Shown: positions 1 to 14,000, numbered from the stretch's first letter. The stretch is DNA of 64,000 bases from Dendrolimus kikuchii (GCA_019925095.2 CM034407.1:2024210-2088209), one strand, 5' to 3'. Notes: generated by a model from the sequence alone, not told the origin. Made by a program: numbers and translations.

Positions 1-87
1 TAAGAATAAGCCTAAATGGCACTCTGTTGTCGTGCCTACCCCGCAAGGGAACTGGCGTGAAGTTATGTATGTATGTATGTATGTATC
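1..87 (+). mobile_element. RTE-like LINE 3' end, (TATG)n tail
   Basis: The piece encodes the last residues of an RTE-type ORF, ending YPARELA, and finishes in a short TATG repeat. The same tail recurs more than a dozen times in the window. This copy is cut by the window edge. Confidence 0.75.
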
Positions 88-94
88 TTTGAGG

Positions 95-560
95 AGTTTA
101 TTAAAAGAAGTAAGTGACTTGGCACTTCTGATGCTCATTGGCAATACATTCCACAACCTTACAGCCTGCACAGTAAAAGATTTCTGACAAAATTTGCGTA
201 GAATGTATTGGCGTTATTAGTCGCAGATTTGCTGATGATCTCAAGAGCCTTGTGCTACTGTCTTGAAAGAACTCAAAGTGTTCCTTCAGATAGGAGGGCG
301 TTTTTGGGCTAATTAGTACATTATACAAAAGGGATAAGATATGAGCATTCCGGCGAAGGCGGATGGGAAGCCATTCGAGCTTACTACGAAATTCAGAAAT
401 GTGATCATATTTGCGCAAACCAAATATGAAACGAATGCAGAAGTTTTGGAGTCGCTCTAGTTTATCTAATTGGCTTTCCGTGATATCTAAGTAGCTAATG
501 TCGCCATAGTCAAGGATAGGGATGAGTAGGGATTTAGTGATTTCACAGCTTTTATGCGTT
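95..560 (-). mobile_element. Jockey/CR1-like LINE reverse transcriptase C-terminus, fragment
   Basis: On the - strand the open frame reads ILDYGDISYLDITESQLDKL near 520, then IRFIFGL, then [14 protein letters not shown] near 330 and a degenerate end. This is the thumb/C-terminal part of a non-LTR reverse transcriptase. The same lineage left fragments at 21600-22230 and 31749-32114. Broken and 5'-truncated. Confidence 0.7.
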
Positions 561-889
561 TTGGGTTTTGTATAGAAATTACTAGGTTTTGTGATATTTT
601 ATGTCAGACGTATGCAAGGCGAGTGACATGTAGGATTTATAATCAAATCAAATGAAAATCAATTTATTGTCAAAAAATTTCACAGAAATAATGCTTACAT
701 AAGTTTTGCACTAGGATCAGCCCGTATCGCGGTACAGCAAGTACGTGTGACTGACTTGACAGTTTTTTCTCTAAAATTAAATTATTTTTAAAAATTGATG
801 TTAACTTGCTCGTGTGTGTTTGTGTGTATGTATGTGTGTATATGATAGATAACAACAAAATAATTATCTATATACATACATATAATAAA

Positions 890-1480
890 ACTGTAGAAGT
901 CGAATTTCTGTACAATGAAAAAAATGCTAAAAACCGAGTCAGGGGGATGTAAGAAGTGAAATAGAACTGATTTAGATTTTTTTTAATTTTTTGTTTCTCT
1001 GTTTGTCTGTTTGTACGAGCTAATCTCCGAAACGACTGGACCGATTTAAATGAAATTTTGTATGGTAGTAGCTTATATCCCTGGTCCCTGAAAAATTAAA
1101 GAGTTCCCGTGGGATAGTTAAAGAAACTTTAATTACTTAAACAGCTTATTATACAACTTGTACATACATACATACATAACTTCACGCCAGTTCCCTTGCG
1201 GGGTAGGCACGAACAACAGAGTGCCATTTAGGCTTATTCTTACACACCTCACTTGCCTCTTTGACATTCATAACTCTTGTCATGCAAGCTCGTCTGTTCT
1301 TAAGGCTCCTGACATCACCTTGTGCACCTAATTAAGTATTGATATTTTGCCGGTATTATCATACGTTTACGTTGAATGTCGTCTATAAAAAAGAATAAGG
1401 TATTGCGATCCATAAAATTTGAATTGAAGGAATAGTAAATACCACGAGGACGAAGTCGCGGGCATCAGCTAGTATTGTAT
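890..1480 (+). repeat. decayed non-coding retroposon (class with gtcgcgggcatcagctag end), interrupted
   Basis: The stretch contains a phrase common to many insect retroposon 3' regions (aaacgactggaccgattt) and ends in gacgaagtcgcgggcatcag. An RTE 3' end lies inside it at 1157-1325. The A/T-rich part from about 600 to 890 holds only a (TG/TA) tract. Confidence 0.5.
1157..1325 (-). mobile_element. RTE-like LINE 3' end
   Basis: The - strand carries the ORF tail (NRR..., then VCK, then YPARELA) and a TATG-type tail, seen as catacatacata at the left edge. It is strongly 5'-truncated and inserted in the decayed repeat at 890-1480. Confidence 0.75.
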
Positions 1481-1512
1481 AGTAAGGAAGTCGTGTTAAT
1501 CGCAAACACAAT

Positions 1513-1660
1513 GGCTACGTTCCATTAGGGACTCACAAAGACCACGTTAACGACCGCGATTTCTCCCGTTCCACTTGCTCGGCGGCATTACAATCGTAAA
1601 CCCAAGTGGAACGGCTATTCGACCCACTTTTTGACATGGGTCGTCGTATACTTAGTCGTG
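1513..1660 (+). repeat. left arm of a TIR MITE (family with copies at 23360, 25683 and 42150)
   Basis: It begins with ggctacgttccattaggg, the terminal inverted repeat of the MITE family. It is nearly the same as 42150-42288. The right arm is absent because the SINE that follows runs directly into dynein exon 1. Confidence 0.75.
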
Positions 1661-1921
1661 GTAGCGTAATGGCTAGCGCACGCGTCCCGAACTCAAAGGG
1701 CGCGGGTTCGATCCTGGCCGGAACGCATGCACCACTTAGGCAGTTTTCGGACCTAATGTGCATATTGTTACAATTACCATGTGCTAAAAACGGTGAAGGA
1801 AAACATCGTGATGCAACCTGCACATCGAGATAACCGATGTGTCAAACCTGCCAAGCCGCCTTGGACAAGCGTGGCGGGTATACTGTCTATTCCCCTATAA
1901 TGGGAGGCCCTAGCCCAGCAG
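1661..1921 (+). mobile_element. tRNA-derived SINE, 3' end truncated at a dynein exon
   Basis: A box TAGCGTAATGG is at 1662-1672 and B box GGTTCGATCC at 1705-1714, typical of a Pol III promoter from a tRNA gene. The body matches 42290-42555 almost base for base. The usual 3' end (cccagcagtgggacatttat) stops after cagtgg, and dynein sequence starts. Confidence 0.85.
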
Positions 1922-1932
1922 TGGAGGCATAG

Positions 1933-2029
1933 CGAAACTGAACGCCTACCTACAAGAGAAGGAAGACGAGAAGAGAAAGATGGAAGAGGATATCAATCAG
2001 TGCTTGGCGAGGATGGACCGAGCCAATAG
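1933..2029 (+). CDS. DNAH1: DNAH1 exon 1 of visible part: stalk coiled-coil helix CC2
   Basis: It encodes 31 residues of a charged heptad-like helix ([16 protein letters not shown], then [13 protein letters not shown]), typical of the second stalk helix before AAA5. The donor is AG|gtgttt at 2029 and the phase matches the next exon, completing an Arg codon. The left border is uncertain. An AG at 1931-1932 would serve, but the open frame continues upstream as GGIA, and an AG at the end of the abutting SINE (about 1917-1918) is an alternative acceptor. Confidence 0.8.
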
Positions 2030-5000
2030 GTGTTTGCATTTTTTTTTTTAAATAAAGCGTCTCACCTCTTTTTGAAGTGAAACTTCTATGCAGACGGAGG
2101 GTGTTAGGATTTTTTCTGTCACGAAAAAGCGTTACGGCCGCGTGGAGGAGTGGCATAAATTTAGACTAGACGTGGTGAGAGGCGGCATAATTTTAGCGTT
2201 TTTTTTATTGCAGGAGATCAGCAGACAGGCAGACGGCCCACTCGATGGAAAGCGGTTACCATCGCCTATAGACATTTGCAACACCAAAGTTGCTACAAAT
2301 GCGCTGCTGCTCTCTTAAGAGAAACTGGAACCTGGTCACTAATGCCGGAACACAACTCGAGGTTGTTATGGCGACATACTTTAGACCAGGGGTGGTGGCC
2401 ATCCAGTCGGGCAAATGCCCTACCACCTGGCAAAGACTATGGATGCGTTTTTTGGTTCCGGATCGAATTCAGTTTTTTTATTTGATAAAATATGTTTAAA
2501 TAAAAAATGCATTCATTTCAATGTACCTAATCTAACTAAATCATAGTTTGCAGTAAAGCTGCGAAAAATCGAAATGTCTGCTGGGACACGTAGTAGAAGT
2601 GAAACTTCAACGGACAAGTGGTAAAACGAATCGCAACAAAATTTTAACTTGGAGTTTTACGGGCAGATTGTTAATGTACTTGTCCAATTGGAAAAGCTGC
2701 CCGTAAGACTTCAAGTTAAAATTTTATTGCGATTCATTTTGCCACTTGTCTGTTGCGATTCGTTTTTCCACTTGACTGTTGCGATTCGTTTTTCCCACTT
2801 TTTTTTATTGCTTGAGTTCAGCAGACAGGCAGACGGCCCACCTGAATGGAAAGCGGTTACCGTCGCCTATGGGCATTTGTAGGCTACAATTGCGTTGCTG
2901 CTCTTTAAGGAAGGGAGACTGGAACCTGGCCACTAATGCCGGAACGCAACTCCAGTTTGGTGTGGCATACTCAATTTTTTTTTTACTAGGTGGGGGGGGG
3001 GAGGGGAAGTCGCGGCTGGTGTGTAAGATTCACCAGGTCGAGGTGGCACTATCACCTCGCATATGAAGTGCTATTGCCACACCGCGGTTAGGGATACCCA
3101 CTAAAACCCCTGTCCGATCGTCGAACGTCTCTTGCTCGTGTATTCACCTCCGGCCCGGATGGAGTCGTGGCATACTTAGACCAGGGGTGGTGGCTACCAC
3201 CTGACATATACTTATTTATATACTAGCCGTGTCCACAACTTCGTCCGCGTGGAATGCTTTTTCATGGAACCCTAATTTTAAGTAGTCCAAGTTACTCATT
3301 ATAACATCAGCTATCTGCCAGTGAAAGTCCCGTCAAAATTTGTCCAGCCGTTTCTGAGATTAGCTGGAACAAATGGTTTTAAATTTTTTATCGCGGAAGT
3401 CTAAAAAAAGCAGCATAAGTTACTCCTTATAACACATCAACATCCAGACAGATAGACAAACAGACAGAAAAAGATCTAAAAATTGCATTTTCGACATTTC
3501 TTGGTTCGAATTATCCCCCCTGATTTTTTTCACATTTTTATTTTGACATTACAAACAGACACTTCAATTTTATCTATCTGTATAGATTTGTAGTGTTTGT
3601 GTGACATTTCCAGATTATTAAACGGGTTGTCGAGCGAGCGCGTGCGTTGGATCAGAACTATAAAGGAGCTTGGTGTTGCCAACGTTAACCTCCTTGGAGA
3701 TATCCTAATCAGTGCCTGTAAGTAGCTCTGTTTTTTTGGTCTTCATTTTTATTATTTTAGTTTGAGGAATATGTCATTCTCGTCCGATAGAATTATTAAT
3801 TAAAAAAAAAACAGTATAATTTGTATAGGTTTATGGCGTCTTCTGATAAACGTTCGTTCTTTCTCTATCATCCCAATGGACGGACTTTATGGCAACGTGT
3901 GCAGTAGGTTATGGTGGTTTTACTCATTAAGTCTCCAAATTCATTACCTCTTCTATTTTAATGTCTAACAATATTTATATCCCATAGGATTTGAATTTAT
4001 TAGTAAACTCACTAGGATGCGTGGTTGTTTGCGAAAAAAATATTTGTAAAGTTCCTTAAAAATCTTAGTAAGAAATCAGCCTGCAACTGTAAAATGATAA
4101 AATATTTTTTATTGTTTCATTGTCATGTATTGTATAAGCGTGCAAAATTTTAACTAAGTTTAAAAAACTGGTTTTAATTCAGTTTGCAAGATGATTGATC
4201 TAAGAAACAAACAAACTTTGCAATATAGATAAAAGTTTGTAAAAATATCAGTTTTAAACCTAGCTTTTCCGTTACTTGGACAGGCGCAGTTGGTTACATA
4301 ACTCCCTTCACTGACGAGTTTAGGAGGGAGCTGCTATTACAATGGATGTCTCACATGCAGGTCTGTACAGATTCTATTTTGTCTTTTAATCCGGCTCGAA
4401 GGACCAATGGATGAGCTCGTCTCTTGGTGTTAACAGTAGGATTCTTAGAGTAACTAATGGCCTTTATAATTCTTCATGGTAAAAATATACACAAGCAGTT
4501 ACTATACTGCCAAGTAGCGTATGGTTCGGGGTTAGGGTTCGAACTGAGTCATTTGAAACGCGTGTAAGATTGTTTAAATCTTTATTGTCTAACTGGGATT
4601 TTGGCATTTTGTGATGTCACTCCGTCCAATCTTATAGTTATTTTCACTTATTTAAACTAACTCCGTTGGATCAGCGTGCCAAAATGTGTCTTGGCCTCCA
4701 AAATGAGAACATGCCACCTGTTTCTCTCCTGTGCGATTTCCCTCTCTGTCTTTTCTGTACTCTGTCCCTCCACCGATATTTGGGGTGACCGACCGGACGT
4801 CGCCCATCCAATCGTCCAAAATGGGGCCCTCTTCACGCTTCGATCCTCTCCCATCCGTTCCACGTGACCGAGTTTTTTTTTTTTTTATAGCTGGAGTACA
4901 GCAGACAGGCAGACGGCCCACCTGATGGAAAGCGGTTACCGTCGCCTATGGACGTTTACAACACCAGAGGTGTCATCAACGCGCTGCCGGCCTCGAAGAA

Positions 5001-8000
5001 ATTTTACGACGCCCTTTTTAAAAAAACCCATATCGTAGCGCTGTGGGAAAACCACGGCTGGGAGCTCATTCCAAATCCCCACGGTGCGCAAGAGAAACGT
5101 TCTAGAGAACCGTTGCGTACAAGAGCGAAGCGGCTCTAGGAAGTGGGGGTGAACGCCCAGCCGATGGCGTGCGGTGCGGTGGTAAAAAGAAGACGAAGGC
5201 ACCATTCTAAACAGTTCCTCGGAACACTCCCCATTGTATAGTCGGTAGAATACGCAAAGAGACGCGAAGTCTCTCCGAAGGCCAAGCGTATCCAAACCGT
5301 CTGTGAGTATGGGATCGTCGACAATGCGAACGGCTCGACGTTGAATGCTGTCCAGGGGATTTAGCTGGTAGGCGGGTGCTCCAGCCCACAAATGTGAGCA
5401 GTACTCCATATGCGGCCTCACCTGGGCTTTATAAAGCACAAGGCGTTGCCGCTGAGTGAAATACTGCTTGGACCGGTTTAGCACTCCCAGCTTCTTGGAG
5501 GCAAGCTTTACCTTGCCTTCAAGATGGCACCTGAACTGCACATCGTTCGCGATGTCAACTCCAAGGATCCCGATACTCTTGGAGGTGGTAAGGAGAGTTC
5601 CTTGGAACTGAAGCGCTTTTTCGAATGGAGTTTTCTTGGCGGAGAATACGCAGACCTGTGTCTTTGTGGGGTTGAAATGGACAAGGTTTTGTCTCCCCCA
5701 TTTAGAGACTCTCTCTAAGGAGTTCTCTACCTCAGACACAAGTCTAACCCGACTTTCCTCCACAAATGATCGAGGGACATTTGCACGTCCAGAGTAATGC
5801 GCGTCGCCAGTGCTGTCATCCGCATAACAATGAATGTTGTCGATGGACAACATATCATTGATATGCAAAATAAACAGCGTCGGCGACAGCACACAACCCT
5901 GGGGCACACCAGCATTGATGGGCTTGATACTTGAGCAGCAACCGTCGACAACGACTTGTATGCTGCGCCCATCAAGAAAGCTGGATAGCCAGGTGCAAAG
6001 TCCCTCGGGTATCCCGTAAGATGGTAGCTTCGACAGAAGAGCCTTGTGCCAGACCCGATCGAAGGCCTTAGCAATATCTAGGCTGACAGCCAGAGCTTCC
6101 CCTTTGCTCTCAATGGCTTCAGCCCAACGATGTGTCAGGTACACAAGAAGATCCCCAGCTGAACGACCATGGCGGAAGCCATATTGCCGGTCATTTAAGA
6201 GCTGGGAATCTTCAAGGTACCCTAAGAGCTGCACGTTGATAATTCGCTCCATCACCTTTGAGAGCAAAGAGGTTATTGCTATAGGCCTATAATTCGACGG
6301 GTCCGTTCGGTCACCCTTTTTGGGGATGGGATGTACATGGGCAATCTTCCACGAAGCGGGGACATGACCACTGCGGTAGGAGATAGTAAAAAGTCGGGCA
6401 AGGACTGGAGACAGCTCAGCAGAACACGTCTGCAGCACAATTGCTGGTATGCCATCTGGCCCAGATGACTTCTTGACGTCGAGGGAGCGGAGGGCACGTC
6501 GGACTGCTTTCTGAGTAAAGCGGATCTCCGGCATGCGAGACTCACACTCAGGGATCGTAGGTGGAGTTTCTCCCCCGTCGTCAAGAGTCGAATTGGCCGC
6601 AAAGATTTCGCCTAGAAGATCAGCTTTATCCTTGGCGGCGTGTGCCAGACGGTTGTCCGCTGTGCGCAGAGCTGGAAGAGACGCGTGACAAAAGTTTCCC
6701 TCGACAGCTTTGGCGAGGGCCCAAAAGGCTCTACTCCCGGAGGGGTAACTGGAAAGGCGCTCGCCAATTCTGCCGATGTGGTCGAATTTTGCTCTCGCGA
6801 GCTGCTTTTTGAGGAACCTGGAGGCAGCGTTGTGTCTCTTTTTCAGGTCGGTAGTACTTGGATCCTGACGAACCCGCGCTGTGGTCCAGGCCCGATAAGC
6901 TTGTTGCTTTAGCTTTACAGCCTCAGCGCAAGGCTTATCGAACCATGGTTTACTCGTACCACCGATGGGTACTGTTGAGTTTGGAATGAAACATTCCATT
7001 CCCTGCAGCACCACATCGGCGATCGAGTCTGCACATGCATCAGAATCTTCCGACGAGAAACATAACTGCCTCCATGGGTAGGATGCATAGAATTCACGCA
7101 GTCCATCCCAATCTGCTGACCTATATCGCCACACCTTCCGACGCCCTGCAGGGCGAGCCCGATCGGGAATAGGAAGGGGCACCAACGAAGATACCAGACA
7201 ATGATCAGATGTTCCTAATGGAGCACTGATCGAGATCTGATAATTCTCCGGGTGTGTGGTCAACAGAAGGTCCAACAAAGAAGGCTCATGATCCACTCTA
7301 TCCGGTATACGGGTGAACCCCGTGACCACCTGAGTGAATCCATGGGCGAGAGCAAAATCGTAGGCAGTAGTCCCTGGCAAATCAGTCCTCGGGGAACCCA
7401 ACCACTCTGCGTGATGAGCATTAAAGTCCCCAAGGATGACTACCTCTGCTGAAGGGTACTGCCCAAAAACCTTGTCGGTTGCCTCTTGGACGCGTTCAAA
7501 AAAAAATACACAGTTGCGCGTTTTGTTAATTTTCATTAGGTTAATTAACCTATGTGAATGCTTGCTCTCTAAATAAACTAGGGTTTAGCCGTGCCTAAAG
7601 TTATCTATAGCTTACTTGGTATTTTGATGTAAAACCTATATCGCTGAAGATTCATTAAAATTGGTTCTATATCTTTTTATTTAAAAATACAATACGCGCA
7701 AAAATTAAATTCACTTCGAGTGAAAATAACTCCTTTAGTTGGCGCATTTCCAGTCAAATTTTAACGTTTATTACACCTTACGGCGAGTTGTTTGAACCAG
7801 ATGGCATGCGAATCCGGATACCAGCCGAGGGAAAGCGCAACACTCTCCTCTTAGCACCGTTTGTTAACTTTATAAATGTGTTCTGAGCATGAACTTGTAC
7901 GAACTTCAAACACGCATTTAAGTTTTGCACGTTCTATAAAAATGTCTATCCTCGTAAACGCTTTCGTTTGTAATATTAATAAGATATATTCGTAGGACTT

Positions 8001-10997
8001 GGCAAATGTACGGTCTGCCCCGTGACCCCCTGTCAGTCGAATCGGCTGTGCTGATGTCCAACTCCAGACGTTGGCCACTTATCATCGACCCCCAGACGCA
8101 GGCCAACAAGTGGATTAGGGCTATGGTATGAAGTCTTATCATTGTCATATCATAACACAGAAAAACAAGAATAGATATATCAAGGTATATGAGGCTATTT
8201 GTTTCAAGCGCCATTTTGAAAAGCTGTTAGGAGTTTCTAATTACTCAAAAAACACATAATCAATTAATCAACTACATAAAATTTATAATGTTCGTAATTT
8301 GACGAGCATGGTAACCGTGACCATTTAGCTTGATAGACTGATTCTTCAGAATAAATCTGTGTTTATTCTCAAAAGCACAGACGTGTGTGTATCTTCTATC
8401 TTTGTTCACAAAATCATATAACATGTGTTCACATAATATTTTCTTAAGTTTTCGCGACTTGTATACATAATAAAACTACGTTTTAACGGTTTTAAGCGCG
8501 GGAATTTTATTTGATTTTGGTTTTTCCGACGTTTCGGCCACTTTTCAGTGGCCGTGATCACGGAAGCCAAAGATGTCAAGTGTCAACGAGTATTGTTAAA
8601 AATTATTGAGTATTGGAAAAAACCAAAATCAAATAAAGTTACCGCGCTTAAAACCGTTAAAACGTAGTTTTATTACATGTGTTCACTTCAAAGTTTGATA
8701 CAATAGTGTTTTCGGACGTTTTCCAATACGAATTTGTATAATTACTTCTGCTGTAATAGTATTAAGGTAGTAGTAACAGTGCAATATTTGAAAAAGAAAA
8801 ATGTCTACAGATTTCAATTGCAGACCAGGTTCTTTGTATTTCCTTATGTTTGAGATATTAGGACGTAATATACCATTATTAAATACCATATTTATAACTG
8901 GTTTGATGATCAAGTAATTTTTTTGAAAATGTCGCTTAAAGCAAATAGTCTTTCATCCATCAATATACATCAAGGTCTTCGTAGTGTAATGTCTTGAACG
9001 CTAGCCCTCTTGGTTCGGTAGAGCTTAGAGGTCAAAAGCCAGATCTGAAATATTTTAGTCAGTAATCCTTCAATATATATGTACTTGGGGGACTTTTTGA
9101 AACAACAGACTCCCTTAAGAAAGCAGCAGCGCATTTGTAGCAACTTTGGTGTTGCAAATGTCCATTGGCGATGGTAACCGCTTTCCATCAAGTGGGCCGT
9201 CTGCCTGTATGCTGATCTCCTGCAATAAAAAAAAACAACACTTTTCGTTTGTCCAGGGTAAAATCGAAGGCTTGGTGGTTTGTAAACCAAATGACCGAGA
9301 TTTGTTAAGAAACTTCGAGTCTGCGCTACGTTTCGGGAAGCCGATACTGTTGGAAAACGTTGGCCAAGAGTTGGACCCCGCCTTGGACCCGGTTTTGAAG
9401 GTAGGTCAAAAAGAAAGATTGGAGTGGAATGTAATATTTTGCTATGGTCTAATTCTGTAATCTCTGTAATGTACTTCTTAAAAAACAAAAAATGGATACC
9501 ATAGACTCTATATAATATAGGTAGACAAAAAAGAGATGGATGGATTGTGTAAAGCATACATACATAACTTCACGCCAGTTCCCTTGCGGGGTAGGCAGGA
9601 ACAACAGAGCGCCATTCAGGCTTATTGTTACACATCTCACTTGCTTCTTTGACATTCATAGCTCTTGTCATGCACGGTAGGTTACACAGACAACAAATAT
9701 TTTTGACCACTTTCCATCAGGTGGGCAGTTTGGCTAATTGCCAACTTTTGCTAATGAAAATGTGCTTTTGCTCGTGAGAATTGTTTTGGTACTTTCTAAA
9801 CAAAATTTAATTTAAATAGATAGATTTGTACACCGCTTAGGGTTGCCAGATGTGTTCGAAAAAATAGCCAGACAAGTATTTAATTTTTTTCACTAACATA
9901 TAAATTAACTGAAAACTTTTTTATTACTAAATTTGTATCGAATACCAAATCTAAGTTGTCATATATTTAGTAAAAAGTTATATTGCCTAAGATAAATAAA
10001 GTTTTATTGCCTAAGATGGCATCTTTGAATTCAGTGCAACTAGCAGTTATATTAAAGAAAACTCACTATTTACTTTTTATAGTGTTTACGCCGAGATGCG
10101 GACAGACTTCGCCAGATATTGAACGAATTTGCTTTAAAACCTTTACAGAAAAAAATTTTTTAGACTGGACAAACATAAAAACTGAACTGACCGGTCGAAA
10201 ACCATACATCTGGCAACTCTAACACCACAACACTACACTATTCTTGATTGTACACCGATTTTGATATTCCGATGAAACATTTCCAGCGTCAATATTTCCG
10301 CCAAGCCGGTCAGCTGGTGCTGAAGTTGGGCGATTCATTGATCCCGTATATGGCAGGCTTCCGTCTGTATATAACGACCAAGTTGCCCAATCCGAAATAT
10401 ACCCCTGAGACATCTGTCAAAGTGCAAATCGTGAACTTTGCATTGGTACCGAGGTGAGTTTCCACATTTGTCGGGTTATGACTGTTCTCTTGATAGTTTT
10501 AGTGTTGACGATAGAATCCTATAGATGAAAGGTGTACTCGGTGTTACCTGCAAAATAAATCTTTTTTTTTAATAAATAAAAACCTTAAGATGTGTTTCGG
10601 CATTAGTGGCCAGGTTCCAGTCTCCCTTACGAGAGCAGCAGCGTATTTGTGGCATCTTTGGTGTTACAAATGTCTATAGGCGATGGTAACCGCTTTCTAT
10701 CAGGTGGGCTGTCTGCCAGTCTGCTGAACTCTGCAATAAAATAAATAAATATAATACCCGGTACTTTTTGTCCTCATTACCCACAATCGTTTTACACTGG
10801 CCGGGGCTTGTCCTTGGGTGCATTACTATATAGTGTAGACAGGGATAATCGCCGGTCAGTGTCACGCCACATTTACATTAAATTGGTCAAGGGGCCTCTA
10901 CGTGTTGGCCTTCCCATAGCCCCAAGCTAGCTCTCCAAAAGTCCGGGCCATTTTTATGGCCCGTGGTCTCTAGAGACATACAATAAAATTTTAATAA

Positions 10998-11040
<43 letters not shown>

Positions 11041-14000
11041 GGATTCGAAGACGCATTCCAACTCGGTAGCCAGGCCACACATTATGTTTTTTAAATTTAT
11101 AAACCTGATATTGTAACTGTCAGTGTCAAAATAGAGTCAGAAGAGGTAGTCTATGAATAAACGATGTAAGACTGTTCTAAGGAAGTTTGTTTTGCTTTTC
11201 TTCAAACAAAACCCACAACTTTATGGAGGCTCGTGCCAGGATCATACCAGGATCATGTAAGAATCCTGCGAAGCATTGTTTTAACGTGAGTTTTGATCTG
11301 ATGATTACGAAACAACCTCGAAATTAAAATTCAAGACGAGTCATTGTGTGCTGTTTTACCGACACTAATTTGCATAATGATACCAGCGCATGAAATTTCC
11401 CAGAATTTGGAATAATGACTATTATTTTTCTTTTATGAAGACGTTTTATGAATTGGTTATTTTTTACGACTGAAAGACTTACAACCAATCATACAAGATG
11501 CCACCGAAGAAAAATAAAGATATCGAAGACTCAGATAGTAATTGTTCAGAAGCTGGTTACAGAGTACGAATTTCATTTAGCGACTTGGAAAAATCAATGA
11601 CACCGTTCACAGGCGATGATACCTACCCTATTACGAATTGGCTGACCGATTTTAATGACACTGCAAATTTAATGGAATGGAATAATCTTGAAAAACTTAT
11701 TTACGCGAAGAGACTGCTTTCAGGTACAGCTAAATTATTTTTACGATCGCTAGGCTCTATTACGTCATGGGATACATTAAAAGAATCTTTATTAGAAGAA
11801 TTTGGTTCGAAATTGAATAGTGCTAGCATTCACAAGAAATTAGCATCACGCAAAATGAAACCGGATGAGACATATCAACAGTATTTTTTACATATGAAAG
11901 AACTGGCGTTGCATGGAAATTTAGAAGATGAGGCACTTATTGAATATGTTATTGATGGGATTCGTGATTCTGAAATAAATAAGGCCATTCTTTACGGAGC
12001 CACTGATATCAAACAATTTAGAAAGAAACTTGAAGTATATGCACAGATTAAAGAACACAAGATGCAACAAAGACCTATTCAGATGACAACCGGACGTAAA
12101 AATCATACCATGAAAAGATGCTTCAATTGTGGTGAAACTGATCACCAATCACCAGCTTGTACTAAAGGTATAAAATGCTTCAAATGTAATGGATATGGAC
12201 ATAAGTCAAAAGAATGCCAAAGTTCTACGAATAAGACACTGAAAATTCAAGATGAGAAAGTTAGTACAGATGTTGTTAAGCCATATAAAGAAGCGAAAAT
12301 TAACGGAGTTACAGTTAAAACCTTTATTGATACTGGAAGCGATGCAAATTTGATTTGTGAGAGTTATTACAAACAAAATTTTCTCGAGAATAATGATTAT
12401 AATATTAAAGATACTCTCAAATTATCAGGAATAGCCGAGTACGAAATTTGCACGAAGGGATCTTTTATGGCAAAAGTTGAAATAGACAACGTTTATTTTG
12501 AGACCTTAATGCATGTTATCGACGATGATGTAATACCTGTTAATGTCATACTTGGAAACCCGATATTAAAAGACGTTGAAATTATTTTCTCTGCCGACGG
12601 GATCTCTGTAAAAAGAATATTACACCTTACACAAATTAATGACTACGAAGAAGAATTTGATGAGAAATATGATATCAAGAAGCTGAAATATAAAGACAAG
12701 ATTAAACATTTATTGGATAATTACGATAACTTGAAGACTAGAAAGAAAGAATCAAATGTTAAATTGAAAATCATACTTACTGATGAAGATCCTATACACC
12801 AGACTCCACGAAGGCTGTCACCTCTAGAAAAGGACATAGTTAATAAACAGATACAAGGATGGTTAGATCAAGAAGTAATTAAACCTAGTAAATCGGAATA
12901 TGCAAGCCCTATCGTGTTAGCGAAAAAGAAAAATGGAAGCTACAGATTATGTATAGATTTTAGAAAGCTAAATAAGAAGATTATAAAGGAAAGATATCCA
13001 CTTCCACTCATCGAGGATCAAGTAGACAAATTGAAAGAAGCAATACTATTTACATCACTTGACTTGAAGAATGGTTTTTTACATGTTGATGTCTGCGAGG
13101 ATAGTCAAAAATACACTTCATTTGTTACTCCACAAGGGCAATATGAATTTAAGAAAATGCCGTTTGGTTTATGCACCGCACCATCTGTATTCCAACGCTT
13201 TATCAATGATATCTTTCAGGATTTAATGTCAGAGGGCACTGTTCTTGCCTATTTAGATGATTTGATTATACCATCTAGGACAGAAGAAGAAGGATTTGTT
13301 AAACTAGAGAAAGTACTTCGAAAAGCTGAAGAGTTTGGCTTACAATTTAATTGGGCGAAATGTCATTTCTTACGGAACGAGATAAATTATTTAGGTTACA
13401 TAATTCGTGATAATCAGATAAGACCTTCCAAGGAAAAGATACATGCTGTTGCAAAATTTAAAAAACCTCATAATATCAAATCATTACGATCATTTTTAGG
13501 ACTGACTGGCTATTTTAGAAAATTTGTTAAGAACTACTCAATAATAGCAAAGCCACTAACAGAATTATTGAAGACTAATGTTATGTTTAACTTTGATCTA
13601 AAGTGTGAGAGAGCTTTCGAAGAATTGAAACATATTTTATGTTCCTCACCAGTTTTACGAATTTACAACCCTAATTTTGAGACAGAGTTACATACAGACG
13701 CAAGTATAGACGGATATGGAGCTGTTTTATTGCAAAGGAATTCACAAGACAATCAGCTACACCCTGTTCACTATATGAGCAAAAAGACTACTCCTGCTGA
13801 GAAGAAATACCATAGTTACTACTTAGAAATTTTAGCTATTGTAGAAGCTGTCAAGAAATTCAGAGTTTACTTACTTGGAGTCCGCTTTAAAATTGTGACT
13901 GACTGCTCAGCCTTAACTATGACGTTACAGAAAAAAGACTTACCTCCGAGAGTTGCTCGATGGGCACTCCTTCTTGAAGAATTTGACTATAAGATAGAAC

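Noticed and set aside
1662..1714. Functional tRNA gene
   Set aside because: A and B boxes are present, but the stems do not fold into a full cloverleaf by eye and the body continues as a SINE that is repeated elsewhere.
5136..7452. Many short + strand frames
   Set aside because: Shadows of the LINE frame on the - strand.
7754..7840. Missing AAA5 exon of DNAH1
   Set aside because: The expected phase meets TGA after 13 codons and no residues match the family; the other frame is open but out of phase and lacks a GT donor.
8683..8913. 76-codon - strand frame
   Set aside because: No family resemblance, AT-driven composition.
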